The notes below the pieces were generated by a model. It saw only the letters and a program-made list of their open reading frames with translations, made no database searches and was not told where the DNA came from. Source: Ziziphus jujuba (taxonomy: Eukaryota > Streptophyta > Magnoliopsida > Rosales > Rhamnaceae). From it: a stretch of DNA of 64,000 nt. The DNA is taken from NCBI RefSeq assembly GCF_031755915.1, contig NC_083383.1, forward strand, positions 25,150,501 to 25,214,500. Direction: 5' to 3'. This document shows, in pieces, positions 1-11,198 of the stretch (its first letter is position 1; each line of letters starts with the position of its first letter). The translations under genes were made by a program, and so were the position numbers.

Positions 1-2
1 TA

Positions 3-1760
3 TGCAAGCAAAGGAGACAACAAGCCAATGTGGTTAATGAAGAAGCCGAGAACCTATTTGTGGCCACATGCCTTAAAGTCACAAGTAGTGGTCTCGGTTG
101 GCTTGTGGATAGTGGTTGCTCACACCACATGAGTTTCCAAAAGGATGGCTTTGTGGAGCTTGACCGAAACTACAAAACCAAAGTGAAGATTGGTGATGGC
201 CGGTTAATTAAAGTAGAAGGCAAAGGAGATGTGTGCTTGAACACTAAGGAAGGTACCAAAATTATAAAAGATGTGCTATATGTTCCTAGTTTGTGTGAAA
301 ACTTGCTTAGTGTAGCACAATTGGTAGAAAGAGGCTTTGCTTTAAATTTTTCAAAAGATGGATGTATCATATATGATGCTTGTGGTAATGAGCTGTTTAA
401 GGTACCATTGAAGGACAAAAGCTATAGATTGGACCTAGTTAAGAATGAACAAGCCTTAAAAACCAAAGTGGAGTCCATTTCTCAACTTTGGCATAAAAGG
501 CTTGGGCATTCTAGCTATGGTGCCATGAAAAACACCAATGCCATTGTGAAGGACATGCCAAAGATTGAGGAGATGAAAAGCCTATGTGATGTATGCCAAC
601 TAGGGAAATCCACACGGCTTCCATTCCCTAAAGCCGGTTCATGGAGAGCTAAGGAGAAGCTTGAGCTAGTCCATTCGGAAGTGTGTGGACCGATGAGTTT
701 GTCATCAATTGGAGGATGTAAGTACTTCCTAACCTTCATTGATGACTACTCAAGGATGTGTTGGGTATATTTTCTAACAACCAAGTCACAAGTGCTTGAG
801 AAGTTCATGGCATTCAAGAAGATGGTGGAAACCCAAAGCAATGCAAAGATGAAATGCTTGAGAACCGACAATGGTGGAGAATATACAAGCTTGGCCATGG
901 AGGATTTTTGCAAAGAAAATGGAATGGTGCATCAATTCACAACACCATACACACCACAACAAAATGGTGTTTGTGAGAGGAAAAAGTTCAACCTTGATGA
1001 ATGCAAGCCAATGTCAACACCAATGAGCCAAGGAGACAAATACAAGAAGGAGGATGGCACACCAAAGGTAAACCCGACCCTATATAGAAGCATGATAGGA
1101 AGTTTGCTCTATGTATGTTCATCAAGACCGGATATTATGCATGCCACATGTGTTTTGTCTAGATATATGCAAGCACCATCCCAAAACCATTTTGTAGGTG
1201 CCAAAAGAATTCTTAGATACTTAAAAGGAACACAAGACTTTGGAGTTTGGTATGATAGGCAAGATGTGATGAGATTAATGGCCTACTCGGATAGTGATTG
1301 GGCTGGATGCTTGGATGATATGAAGAGCACTTCGGGGTATCTTTTCTCACTTGGTAGTGGACCATTCTCATGGAATGCAAAGAAGCAAGCAATAACCGCT
1401 CAAAGCACCGCCGAAGCCGAGTACATTGCTTGCTCTTCATGTGCAAATCAATGCATTTGGCTTAGGAAATTATTGGAGGACCTTGGTTATCCTCAAGAGG
1501 GTTCAACCATCATCAAATGTGACAACACTTCAGCCATATCAATAGCCAAGAACCCCGTTCAACATGGAAGGACAAAACACATACCGGTGAAGTATCACTA
1601 TTTGAGGGAGTTTGAAGAAAATGGAGAAGTAAGCTTGGAATATATCAAGACCGAAGATAACCTTGTAGATTTCTTCACCAAGCCACTTCCAAAAGCAAGA
1701 TTTGAGACCTTGAGGAAGCTTCTAAATATTTCAAGCAAGAACACCAAGGAGGAGTGTTGA
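3..1760 (+). pseudogene. copia polyprotein with in-frame fusion of integrase to RNase H (RT deleted), 5' partial
   Basis: The frame is open from the left window edge and ends in TGA that overlaps the first bases of the LTR. It starts just after the gag zinc knuckles. Domains in order: aspartic protease (DSGCSHHM, about 105-130), GAG-pre-integrase HHCC zinc finger (LWHKRLGH ... CDVCQLGK, about 486-600), integrase core (TDNGGEY near 865; NGVCERK near 960-983), then at about 981-990 an abrupt switch to the end of RT (LDECKPMSTP) and RNase H (SDSDWAGC, STAEAEY, DNTSAI, KHIPVKYHYLRE). The RT core with YVDD is missing. The join keeps frame and there is no stop. The first integrase catalytic Asp (HLDVCGP in the sister copy) is Glu here (HSEVCGP, codon 678-680). 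A full copia pol would be several hundred residues longer. It is therefore non-autonomous although its frame is open. Confidence 0.9.
1744..1754 (+). other. copia polypurine tract
   Basis: The purine-rich run CCAAGGAGGAG lies directly before the LTR start TGTTGAAATG, where plus-strand DNA synthesis is primed in LTR retroelements. The polyprotein stop codon overlaps the boundary. Confidence 0.75.
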
Positions 1761-2741
1761 AATGTGGTGATCTTGCCACAATGTGCAAGGTAGTTCGGTT
1801 ACACTTGCACTCTTTGTTTTGCAACATCAAAGACCAAACATTATTTATGTTTATGCATTTTATTTTATCTTGTAATGTTCAAGAACAATATCCTTTTTGT
1901 AATTCCTTAAGCTCATTATATAGCTTAAGGCCTTTTTTGTCTAGTTGCTGGAATTATATTGCCAGCAACATAAGTCCACTTCCTTGGATGCCGTTTGAAG
2001 TAGGTTTGGTATTTGGACCTGAATTTTGGATATGATAAACTATATATGCAGAGGAAGCATTACCTAAAAGAATGGCCCAATTTGGAGCTGGGAAGGCTGA
2101 GTTAAACCCAAAACAATCTGACACTGGGCAAAAGGGTAAATGGACTGCCTCGGGTTTGATTACTTTTGAATGGGTAAATGGACTTTTTTTTATCTGATTT
2201 TTGGGTACAACATAGTTTAATATTCAAAAAGGCTTCCCTCCAATTTTCAAGTCAAATGGAGCTGGTTTTCCAATTCAAATGCCTTAGACAAGCTGAACTG
2301 CCCATTAAAGAAGTTTTCTTGCATGCCAAGCACATTGATTAGAGTTAGTTGAGGTAGTTTGGCTTGGTTGGTTACTTTTAATGCTTTTTTATTTATTGAT
2401 CAATATGGCAGCATGCCTTATTGTCTTTTTGATGTATTTAAAAGTATGAAAATTGTAATGAAAAACGTTGAGAAAGAAAATATTCAAAAAACAGATTTTG
2501 AAAAACAACATTTTTGGCTCTCTCTCTCTCTCAACTACTACATTTTTGGTTTCTTCTTCTTCCCAAAAGCTAACAACCTTCTCAAGAACCCTAAACCTCC
2601 ATTAAAACCAGAAACAAAACCTTAACAAACCCAAAAAAAACAAAATCAAGAACCAAGAACCAACAACAATCATTCTTGACTAACACCTTGAATGATTGTG
2701 CTCTAGGGTACAACAACATAAACCTACACCAAATTCCATCA
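1755..2741 (+). repeat. copia LTR (complete, 987 bp)
   Basis: Begins TGTTGAAATG after the polypurine tract and ends TTCCATCA directly before the primer site TGGTATCAGAGCA. It matches the reverse-strand LTR at 59655-60652 nearly base for base. It serves as 3' LTR of the left internal region and 5' LTR of the truncated internal region to its right. A CT-rich run (TCTCTCTCTCTC, about 2518-2530) lies in the downstream part. Confidence 0.9.
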
Positions 2742-2754
2742 TGGTATCAGAGCA
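2742..2754 (+). other. copia primer binding site (initiator tRNA-Met)
   Basis: TGGTATCAGAGCA immediately follows the LTR end. This is the standard plant retrotransposon sequence complementary to the 3' end of initiator tRNA-Met. Confidence 0.88.
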
Positions 2755-2946
2755 TAGTGTAATTTCTTAGGACCTTGTGAGCTTTCAACCTAGACCATTT
2801 TATTTGTGAGAGGATCCCCCACCTAAAGCCTTCCAACCGAAACCAAAACCTCCCAAAAAGACTAGTTGAAACTCACCAAAACACCACCACCCGAGAGCTT
2901 GTTCTTGTGTCCATTTTTCAAAACTTTTCAAAAACCATTTTTTCAA

Positions 2947-3618
2947 ATGGCTTCACAATCCTTTGCAACCCCAACACCACCTAAGTTTGAAGGCCAAAAC
3001 TATTCCATTTGGAGTATAAAAATGAAAGCCTACCTTCAAGCCTTTGGTTTATGGGAAGTCATAGAAGAAGGTTATGTAGTGGAAGAGTTGAGAGCTAATG
3101 CAACCCAAGCACAAAGAAATGCACATGAGGCCGAAGTTGCCAAGGGGTTCAAGGCCCTCACTGCCTTGCACTCCTCCATGAGTGATTCCATTTTTACAAG
3201 GATAACGTCATGCACAAGTACTAGAGAGGTTTGGATAAAGCATCAAGAGGAGTTCCATGGAAATACTAGAACTCGGCAAATGCAAGTTTTAAACCTAAGA
3301 AGAGAGTTTGAGACCTTGAAGATGAAGGAGAATGAGCTTGTCAAGGATTTCGTGGAAAGGATGCTCAAAGTGGTAAATCAAATTCGGGTCCTTGGTGAGC
3401 AATTGACCGATCAAAGGGTAGTAGAGAAAGTATTGGTGAGCTTACCCGAAAGGTTTGAAGCTAAGATTTCCTCCCTTGAAGAATCTAGAAATCTTAGTGA
3501 AATAACCTTGAGTGAGCTCATCAATGCTCTTCAAGCAACGGAACAAAGGAGAGCCATTAGAAAGGAGGAGACCATAGAGAGTGCATTCTATTTGGACATT
3601 GATTTAACAGCACATTGA
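2947..3618 (+). pseudogene. copia gag, 3'-truncated
   Basis: The start is the ATG at 2947 (MASQSFATPTPPKFEG), matching the gag start of the sister copy at 59449; the in-frame ATG at 2866 is in the leader. The protein carries the DUF4219/UBN2-like copia capsid region (KFEGQNYSIWSIKMKAYL, then LRREFETLKMKENELVKDF). Homology stops after SAFY at about 3591. It continues with an unrelated short tail from 18 bp of filler and then LTR sequence, so the zinc knuckle, protease and all pol domains are deleted. Confidence 0.85.
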
Positions 3619-4019
3619 TTAGAGTTAGTTGAGGTAGTTTGGCTTGGTTGGTTACTTTTAATGCTTTTGTATTTATTGCTCAATATGGCAGCATGCCTTA
3701 TTGTCTTTTTGATATATTTAAAAGTATGAAAATTGTAATGAAAAACATTGAGAAAGAAAATATTCAAAAAACAGATTTTGAAAAACAACATTTTTGGCTC
3801 TCTCTCTCTCGACTACTACATTTTTGGTTTCTTCTTCTTCCCAAAAGCTAACAACCTTCTCAAGAACCCTAAACCTCCATTAAAACCAGAAACAAAACCT
3901 TAACAAACCCAAAAGAAACAAAATCAAGAACCAAGAACCAACAACAATCATTCTTGACTAACACCTTGAATGATTGTGCTCTAGGGTACAACAACATAAA
4001 CCTACACCAAATTCCATCA
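3610..4019 (+). repeat. copia LTR, 5'-truncated (third LTR of the array)
   Basis: Starting at GCACATTGATTAGAG, this matches 2330-2741 almost exactly and ends at the same CCATCA terminus. An 18-bp filler (3592-3609, containing GACATTGATTT, similar to the LTR breakpoint CACATTGATTA) joins truncated gag to truncated LTR, consistent with end-joining repair. Confidence 0.85.
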
Positions 4020-5075
4020 GTTTCATCTATCCCATACACGTTCTGCATCTTAAAAAAAATAAAAAAAATTCATTCCTAGTTGAATTAGGATTTCCTAGTT
4101 TTATCGTATTTTTGTTTCCTAGTTTGTTGGTTGTTTTTCATCATTGTTCTTGTTAATTTTGGTTTTTGTTGATTTTTCTTTGCTGTTTTAGTCTTAAATA
4201 TTTACATTCATATATTCCAAAAAAAAAAAACAAAAGAAGGGTTTGCGGTAACATATTAAAAAAAAAAAAAACTTCACTTTTGTTTTTGTTGGAGGCCACG
4301 GGTTTGGTGGATTTTTGGTGTGGATTGCAATTTTCGGTGTTGATCTTTGCTAATGCAGTTGATTTATGATCTTTGAGTGAAAAAAAAAAAAGAAAAAAAG
4401 AAGAAGAAGAAGAAGAAGCCGAATTAAAAAAAAAAAAATCGGTTTGTTGAATTTGGTGTTTGTTGGAAATTTCCTTGAACTGCTGCATTGTTGACTATTT
4501 GTTATATATTTGGAGTCGCTGAAGAATTATTTTTGCTGCTGGATATTTGGAATTTTGGGTGCTTAAATTATTGGATTAAAATTAGTTAAAGGAATTGATA
4601 CAAAATTTGAATTACAAGAACAACAACCAACACTATTCTATATTTTTGTTCGATTTGATTCTTGTTTGAGTTTGGAAATATTTTTTCTAAATTTTATTCT
4701 TGAATCCCTAAACACTTACAATCTGGTCTAGCTCTTAAAAATTCAGAAATTTTCCTTATTATTTTGCTTTATTTTGCCTAGAAAGCCGAAAATTAAGTTT
4801 TGTGAATTCATTCGGTATTGCTTACTTCTTGCTACTGTTTTGTTGATAAGTTTAATTAAAATATACTTGTGATCTAATTGCTGTTTTTTTGGGTATTTTA
4901 ATTAGAACTTTGAGATAATTCATTGAGTAAAAAAAGGCAAGAGTGTGTGAGCTTAAAAGATGGTAAAAGCCGAAACTAGTGTGAAAACAGGAGTGTCGAG
5001 ACCTTCACTGAGTGAAACACGTGAAGGAGTGATATTTGGAGAGAATTTATTTTATTTTGCATTATTTATACTAAC
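4020..5075 (+). other. gypsy leader (untranslated, T-rich)
   Basis: About 1.06 kb without a plausible gene. It holds homopolymer A and T runs and an (AGA)n stretch near 4392-4418. The same leader is recognisable in reverse at 13650-14788 and at the right window edge. Short ORFs here are low-complexity and not credible genes. Confidence 0.75.
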
Positions 5076-6703
5076 ATGGAAGATTTAAGGGTGAGAAGAG
5101 GAGATCCACTTTAAGGATTAATGAAGAAGAGTCCGTAGGATTCCATGGCGGTTCCCAAGCTTTGCAAACAGATATGAGGACTGTCTTGGAGCAACTACAG
5201 CGGATGAATACTCAATTTGACCATTTAAATCAAAGGATGGATAGGTTAAAAATATCCCAAGGAGTGCCGAATATAAGGATAGATGCTCATGGAGGACGAG
5301 GTCGCGATCGAGAAGGCCGAGGGCGACCAAGAGAGGAATTCGGGGGAAGTAACTTTGGAGATGACTTTGAAGAAGGAATGGATGAAACACTTGCTGTCCA
5401 AGAGAGGCTAGGCTGTGGGAGGCATAGGAGAGAGGATGTAGATGATGATCTTGGCAACATCAAGGTAAACATCCCACCATTCATGGGTAAAAGTGATCCG
5501 GAAGCATATTTGGAATGGGAAGAGAGAATGGAGATGATCTTTGATTGTCATAATTTTTCGGAGGCTAATAAGGTGAAATTGGCAGCAAAGGAGTTTGGCC
5601 ATTATGCACTCCAATGGTGGACCAATGAGAAAAAAACCCAAAGGAGAGTTGGTGATGACTTGATTACTTCATGGCGACAAACAAAAGGAGCCATGCGGAA
5701 GCAATTCGTACCATCACACTATCATAGGTTGCTGCATCAAAGACTTCAATCTTTATCTCACGGACATGGATCCGTGGAGGATTATTACAAGGAGATAGAG
5801 ATGCTTATGATGAGATTGAACTTGAATGAAGATAGGGAAGCAACCATGGCAAGGTTTCTTGGTGGTTTGAATCGTGAAATAGCCAATCAACTAGAATTGC
5901 AACAATATGTGGAATTGGAGGAGATGTTGCATGTGGCTATTAAATTTGAGCATCAATTCAATAGGAGGGGTGTAAGCTCATGGTTTGGAGGTGTTTCCAA
6001 CAGTGGAAGGTTCAATTCAAGTGGCTGTAGGAACAATTCCATTTATGAAAGCAAGCTAAAGCCGAAAGTCGGAGAAGAAAGTTCGAACCGGCCAAGGAAG
6101 GAGACTAGAACCGAATCTGTCCAAGCACCAAAGAATGAGGTAAAATTAGATCCTAAACCTTCTACAACTCGTGATGTTGTGTGTTTTAAGTGCCAGGGAC
6201 AAGGACACATCGCTAGCCAATGCCCGAATAGAAGAATCATGGTGTTAAAAGGCAATGGCGAGCTAGAATCGGAAAGTGAAGAAAGTGAGGATGAAGCCAA
6301 GCGAGAGGAGGAGGACTTGGAGGATGAACCCAAAACCTTGCAAGCATCCAATGCCGAATTAAGCTTGGTTTCTAAGAGAGTACTTACTGCATACAAAGAT
6401 GAGGATGAAATTCAAAGAGAGAACATCTTCCACACCCGATGTGAAATTCAAGGTAAGATTTGTAGTATGATTATTGATAGTGGAAGTTGTACAAATGTAA
6501 TTAGTAATCTTGTAGTTGATAAATTAGGCTTAACCACTATTAAACATCTAGAACCTTATAGATTACAATGGCTTAATGATAGTGGTGAAATAAAAGTGAA
6601 TAAACAAGCCAAGGTAGAATTTAACATAGATAAATATGTGGATGTTGTTTTGTGTGATGTTGTGCCTATGCATGCCAGACATATTCTATTAGGTAGACCA
6701 TAG
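5076..6703 (+). pseudogene. gypsy gag plus aspartic protease, one frameshift, ends at W-to-stop
   Basis: The start ATG at 5076 (MEDLRVRRGDP) matches the gag start MVDLRVRRGDPP of the reverse copy at 13649. One base is lost near 5110, giving TAA at 5112-5114; the correct frame is then open to 6703. Domains: a Gly/Arg-rich segment (HGGRGRDREGRGRPRE), a retrotransposon gag capsid domain (GKSDPEAYLEWEERMEMIF ... FVPSHYHRLL ... GSVEDYYKE), a CCHC zinc knuckle (CFKCQGQGHIASQCPN, about 6181-6228), an acidic linker, and protease (DSGSCTNVISNLVVDKLG; HILLGRP). The frame ends where TGG is expected after GRP; it is TAG here. Confidence 0.88.
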
Positions 6704-7237
6704 CAATGTGATAAAGATACTACTCATTTTGGTCGAGAGAATTGTATTGTTTTTAGATTCAAAGGCAAAAAGGTCAAGCTGGAGCCATTAACTCCAAAGG
6801 AAGTATATAGAGACCAATTACAAATCCAACAAAGGAGGGAGGCCAAAACACTCAAGGAGAAGGTTAGTATGGCACTAACGGCTTCACCATCCATCCATGA
6901 AGGTAAGTCCGAGCTTGCTGTCCAAGGTAAGTATTTTAAAACACAAATTGAGTGGAAAAACCATGAGAAGGCCGAAAGTGGGGTGAGAAGAATGGAGAAA
7001 CGCGAGAGAAATGGTGAGAAAACCGAGAAGGAGGAAAAATGTGTGGTGGCCGAGAGCGAGAAAGGAAAAGAAAGAAAAGAAAGAAAGAATAAAAGTTTTT
7101 ATTTGAGTTTTGGGGATTTTAATAAGGCTATCTTGGGTAAGAAGCCGTTGCTGGTTATGAATTATAAAGATGCTAAGAGGATATGGAATCAAGTCAATCC
7201 AGCTTCAAAGGCATTCCAAAAGGAGTTGTACGGATAG
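6704..7237 (+). pseudogene. gypsy pol linker remnant
   Basis: In-frame continuation of protease beyond the TAG: FDKDATHFG-like residues, LTPKEVYRDQLQIQQRREA, a highly charged Lys/Glu linker, then FYLSFGDFNKAI and LLVMNYKD. The RT that normally follows is absent, and the frame stops at 7237 close to where LTR sequence begins. It corresponds to 11561-11990 on the reverse strand and 60950-61380 on the + strand. Confidence 0.8.
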
Positions 7238-7239
7238 CT

Positions 7240-8009
7240 TCAAATTTGGTCTGTTTTTACTGTATTTTGTGTTGGCTTTACTGTATTTTGCTGAGTTGGC
7301 TTTTTCTCTTTCTTCAAAGCAAGGGAAACATGTGGGACTTCATGGTCAGATTATTTGGCATCCTAAAAAGCATATTGAAGTTGATTTGGAGCTCAAATTG
7401 GTCAAAGAATGTTCAAAGTCAACTTAGTCAAAAAGCTAGTATTTTAGTTTCCTAATTTGATTCTACTTTTTGTTTTAGGAAATTACCATGACTTTTTAGT
7501 TTTTATTTATTTATTTATTTTCTGGACAAATAAGTTTAGGAAAGTTCTTATTTTATTATTTTCATTGTAAATTAATTATTTCCTAATCGAAAATAAAGGA
7601 ATTAATTAATTAGAATTTAGATTTTGGAAAGTAGGAAATTCGACCACTTTAGGAAAGGTTATTGTATGGCCAGTTTTCCTTATGTCTTCTAGTGTTTATT
7701 GTGTGCCTTTTTCAGCCTATTTAAAGGCTTATTTTATCAATAATAATCAGTACATTATTCATACAGAAGATTATTTGTGGGATTGAATTCTCTTTGTTCT
7801 TTTGAACACCTAAAACACCATTAGAGAGTGAGTGTTTTAGTTTGACTTATCAATAGGACTTCCATCACCTATTGTGGTGTCTTCCTTATATACCAAGGTT
7901 TCTAATCACAGGTTGGTTAGGGGTCAAGGTGACCATTAGAACTTGAACATAATTAGATTTGGGCTAATATAATATGGGTTTAGGAGCAGGTCTTCCTAGG
8001 TTCGTATCA
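7240..8009 (+). repeat. gypsy 3' LTR, 5'-truncated
   Basis: From about 7320 the sequence matches other LTRs of this group (TATTTGGCATCCTA, TTAATTAATTAG tracts, GGCTTATTTTATCAATAA, GTGGTGTCTTC) and ends TTCGTATCA at 8009. The upstream U3 is missing and the left boundary is uncertain. A short tandem duplication around TTTACTGTATTTTGTGTTGGC lies at about 7257-7305. Confidence 0.72.
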
Positions 8010-8320
8010 CCATGGCCTCTTGGTGATATACATTCAATACAAGAAATGTCGAATCCATTCGTTGCTGCTCGGAGTCCATATTTGCATTAAAATAGCTACC
8101 TGGGTCCGTAACGACTTCCACCACTTGGATACTTAAAACATGCTTTGTATCTTCGGGTATTGACAAGCCCTTTTAAGAATTAATTACTCCCTATATAAAA
8201 GCAGCCAAGTTGTCCTTAAATCTCTTGGCTTGAGCTCTAGTGATCAGCCTGGTTTTAATCTGTATCAGGTCAGCACCCCAATGGGTTGTCGGTTGTACAG
8301 GCATAGGTTGATTCTCATAA
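8010..8320 (-). repeat. gypsy LTR fragment (B-type U3 end)
   Basis: The reverse complement matches the start of the B-type LTRs at 27016-28148 and 53562-54678 and the + fragment at 56976-57194, including the coding-like tail read as ITRAQAKRFKDNL. The upstream remainder of this LTR should lie left of gypsy element 1, so element 1 was inserted into it (inference). Confidence 0.72.
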
Positions 8321-8549
8321 TCTTCCACTCACTCAGCGGGACCTACTGGTTGGTGAACATGGTGTGCCTTCCCTTGAAGCTAGGAAATGTCATATAGCCT
8401 CTAAAACACCCATTGTATGTGATTTAGGGCTTCCTCCTAACTTAGTGTAATAATAGCTTATATCCAATAAATGTTAAGCAAGTGCTAATGACCTCACTTA
8501 GCTACCTGAAAAATCTTTATGAACTAGCCATGATTCTATACGTAGTAGG

Positions 8550-9999
8550 TTGCTAGCTTCTAGAGAGGGGGCATTGAGGGTAATGCTAAGATCGAATCAT
8601 GGGAAACAAACAGTAAGTACTTCTCAACCTATTTATAAAAGGAATAATTTTGGACCCGTTATAGTAGCTCGTAAAGGAATTGTTAGATTAAGGGTGATAA
8701 CTTATGATGATAAGAGGGGCAAGGAGCACAAAGTGTACTCTAAAACTGAAGCATGTTCAACATTTAATGACCTCACTCATAGGGACCTAAGAAATTCCTT
8801 TGAGATGAAGCAGAAAGGAAGTGTTATAAAATTCATGAACCCAAGAGAAAGAAATCAGATTGAGGAGGAGGAAATTGAATGAGAATATGGATTTCTTAGT
8901 AGAAGACTCAGCCCTTGTCAACATTATGCATCATCTGTCTTATGTTGCATCACCTTTTAACCGAGAAATATGTCAGGCCCCATTTCCTTGCAATTCTAGG
9001 TTTCCAACCATTGATGCATATAAGAGACGAGGTGACCTTTATGGTCATTTAAATGCATATAGAACCTGGATGGTGCTAGATGGAGTAGAGGACAAGATCA
9101 TGTGGAGAACTTTCCTTTTAATTTCAAGGGGTACAACTAGAGCCTGGTTTACTCATCTAGAACCTAGGTCTATCAACTTATTTGCCTAACTTAAAGATAC
9201 TTTTGTCACACAATTTAGAGATATATGCCCACAAAGAAACCCATGATGCATTTGTTATCCATTGTTCAGGACATTGATGAATTGTTACTATCTTATGTTC
9301 GAAGATTCAATGATGGAATTGTCAATATATCTGGATGCTATGCAACCCATCTTAGGTGAAATCTAACATAAGAGATTTCTATGATCTACTTGTGATCAAA
9401 ATTGTTAGAATTTGTTCAGAAGTTCATTTCAATTGAGGAATTGGAAAAGGCAAGTAGCAGCTTGGGAAAATAGATGGTGGTACTTCAACTAAATAGAAAA
9501 GAGGTTAGAAATGTGTAACAAGGATGTCAAAAGAGTTCAGGATGGCCAAAATCATAATAAACAAACATTAAGGAGTCATTTTGAACAATACACCCCATTA
9601 AATGCAACTTCAACCAAGGTGATAATGCAGGTAGAGGAAAGGAACATCCTACAATGATCTCTTCCAATGGTGACTCCACTAAGCAAAAGAAATAAAGCTA
9701 GTAGTGTAGGTTTTTTTTGTGATTATTACCATAACAATAATGAGTGTTTCGAGTTGAAAGAGGAAATAAAAGCCCTAATTCAACAAGGTTATTTAAGGGA
9801 AGGAGATCAAGTTGTACAAAAACAACCTTACCAAAATCATGATGAAAGAGCGATAGAGGTACCCCAACCAGTTTGTGAACCAGCTCGTGAGCCAGTTCAT
9901 GAAATTAGGACAACCTTCGATGGACATGGAATACCAAGCATTTTAAATCGAGGTGAAAAGTCTTATGTGAGAGATGCTAACCTAACCAAAGAAACATGA
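8550..9999 (+). pseudogene. T element gag
   Basis: Decayed gag spread over several frames. It includes FNREICQAPFPCNSRFPTID and RTWMVLDGVEDKIMWRTF ... TTRAWFTHLEPRSI (about 8950-9180), characteristic of the Tat-type gag domain. After stops and frameshifts at 9189-9660 the end of gag is readable: CDYYHNNNECFELKEEIKAL followed by IQQGYLREGDQ (9716-9810) and RGEKSYVRDANLTKET. Residue changes in the CxxH-like portion and multiple stops make it non-functional. Confidence 0.78.
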
Positions 10000-10105
10000 C
10001 AAAGTCAGCATGATACCATAACTTGCCAAAAATGCTCATAGAGAAACTTTTAAATTACTTTCTCCGATAAGGAAGCTTGAAGCCTTTACCAAACTCATGA
10101 TGTTG

Positions 10106-10110
10106 CTATT
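10106..10110 (+). other. target site duplication CTATT, left copy
   Basis: CTATT immediately precedes the LTR terminus TGATACGAACC at 10111. The same five bases follow the opposite terminus at 15888-15892. This fixes both ends of the intervening gypsy element. Confidence 0.92.
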
Positions 10111-11198
10111 TGATACGAACCTAGGACGACCTGCTCCTAAATTCATATTATATTAACCTGAATCTAATTATGTTCAAGTTCTAATGGTCATCTTGACCCC
10201 TAACCAACCTATGATTAGAAACCTTGGTATATAATGAAGACGCCACAATAGGTGATGGAAAACCTATTGATAAGTCAAAATACAACACTCATTCACTAAT
10301 GGTGTTTTAGGTATTCAAAAGAACAAAGAGAATTCAATCTCACAAATAATTTTCTGTATAAATTTCAAGCTTCTTCTCAATGATCAAATAAGCCTTTAAA
10401 TAGGCTACAAAGTCACAAATAAAATCCTAAAAATCTAAGGTGAAAAATCCGGCCAACATTAGGAAACATAATCATGGTAGCCAAATCTCACTGTTATCCA
10501 AAGTCTAATTTCTAATTAATTAATTCCTTTATTTTGAAAATAGGAATTAATTAATTTACAAAAATATCAACTTTCCTAAACAATGAAAATAAAATAAAAT
10601 ATTAACTTTCCTAAATCAATTTGTCCAACCAATAAATAAATAAAAACAAGAAAAAAAGAAAGTCAATCGTAAATTAGGTAACGAGTTGACTTTGACATCT
10701 AGGCTAAATTATATCTTCAACCGAGCTAACTCATGACCAAACTTGTCTTCCATCCAAGTTAGCTTGTGTTTGAACATGCCTTTCATCCGAGTTAGCTTGT
10801 GTCCGAACATACCTTTCATCCGAGTTAGCTTGTGTTCGAACTATATAGTGTCAACTGGCCAAGATAGCTGATGTTGTCCAAGAGTCAGATATTCGAGATA
10901 GTTGGACAAGAGTAAGATGTCTGAGATAGTTGAACAAGAGTCAGATGTCCAGGATAGTTGATAGTCGAGGTAGAATGTTGCCCAAGTTATGAATGTGCTG
11001 TTGATGTCCGAAGGAACTGGTGTTGTCCGAGACATGGATGACACCAGTGTTGTCCGAGACATGGATGGACTGATGTTGTCTGAGGTATAATGCTCTCCGA
11101 GGTGTGCATGTCCTCTGATGTATGGATGCCCTCCGAGGATTCCGAGGCATGGTTGCTCTCCATGTTATGGATGAGTGGGCACGGGCAGAATTACATCA
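10111..11198 (-). repeat. gypsy element 2 3' LTR (1088 bp, A-type U3)
   Basis: Termini on the element strand are TGATG...TCGTATCA. On the + strand it runs TGATACGAACC at 10111 to TTACATCA at 11198. U3 (about 10700-11198) contains repeated CCGAG/CTCGG-bearing short motifs instead of the B-type U3. The R/U5 side is shared with B-type LTRs. Confidence 0.9.

Larger units (their letters stand above)
1..4019 (+). mobile_element. Ty1/copia array: internal region, LTR, second internal region, truncated LTR
   Basis: The array reads, left to right: the end of a pol region, a complete LTR, a primer binding site with a fresh gag start, and a 5'-truncated LTR. Two internal regions sharing a central LTR is the arrangement expected from unequal recombination between LTRs (inference). 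It ends exactly at the LTR terminus CCATCA, after which the leader of a gypsy element resumes at 4020, so the array was inserted into that leader. The 5' LTR lies outside the window. The family is the same as the copy at 57195-60652: the LTRs differ at only about 3 of the first 150 bases by eye, so the family is young. Confidence 0.88.
4020..8009 (+). mobile_element. Ty3/gypsy element 1 (gag-protease derivative, 5' end outside window)
   Basis: Contains a leader, gag, zinc knuckle and protease, then a pol linker and a 3' LTR ending in TTCGTATCA. There is no RT, RNase H or integrase. The leader matches those at 13650-14788 (reverse) and 63451-64000. The 5' LTR and primer site would lie left of the copia array, outside the window. 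It appears to sit in a reverse LTR fragment of a related family that begins at 8010. Confidence 0.82.

Noticed and set aside
1754..2035. 93-codon + ORF overlapping the copia LTR start
   Set aside because: Begins within the LTR and is not a known coding part of copia elements.
4153..4488. 111-codon reverse ORF in the gypsy leader
   Set aside because: Built from poly-Phe and poly-Ser translations of A and AGA runs.
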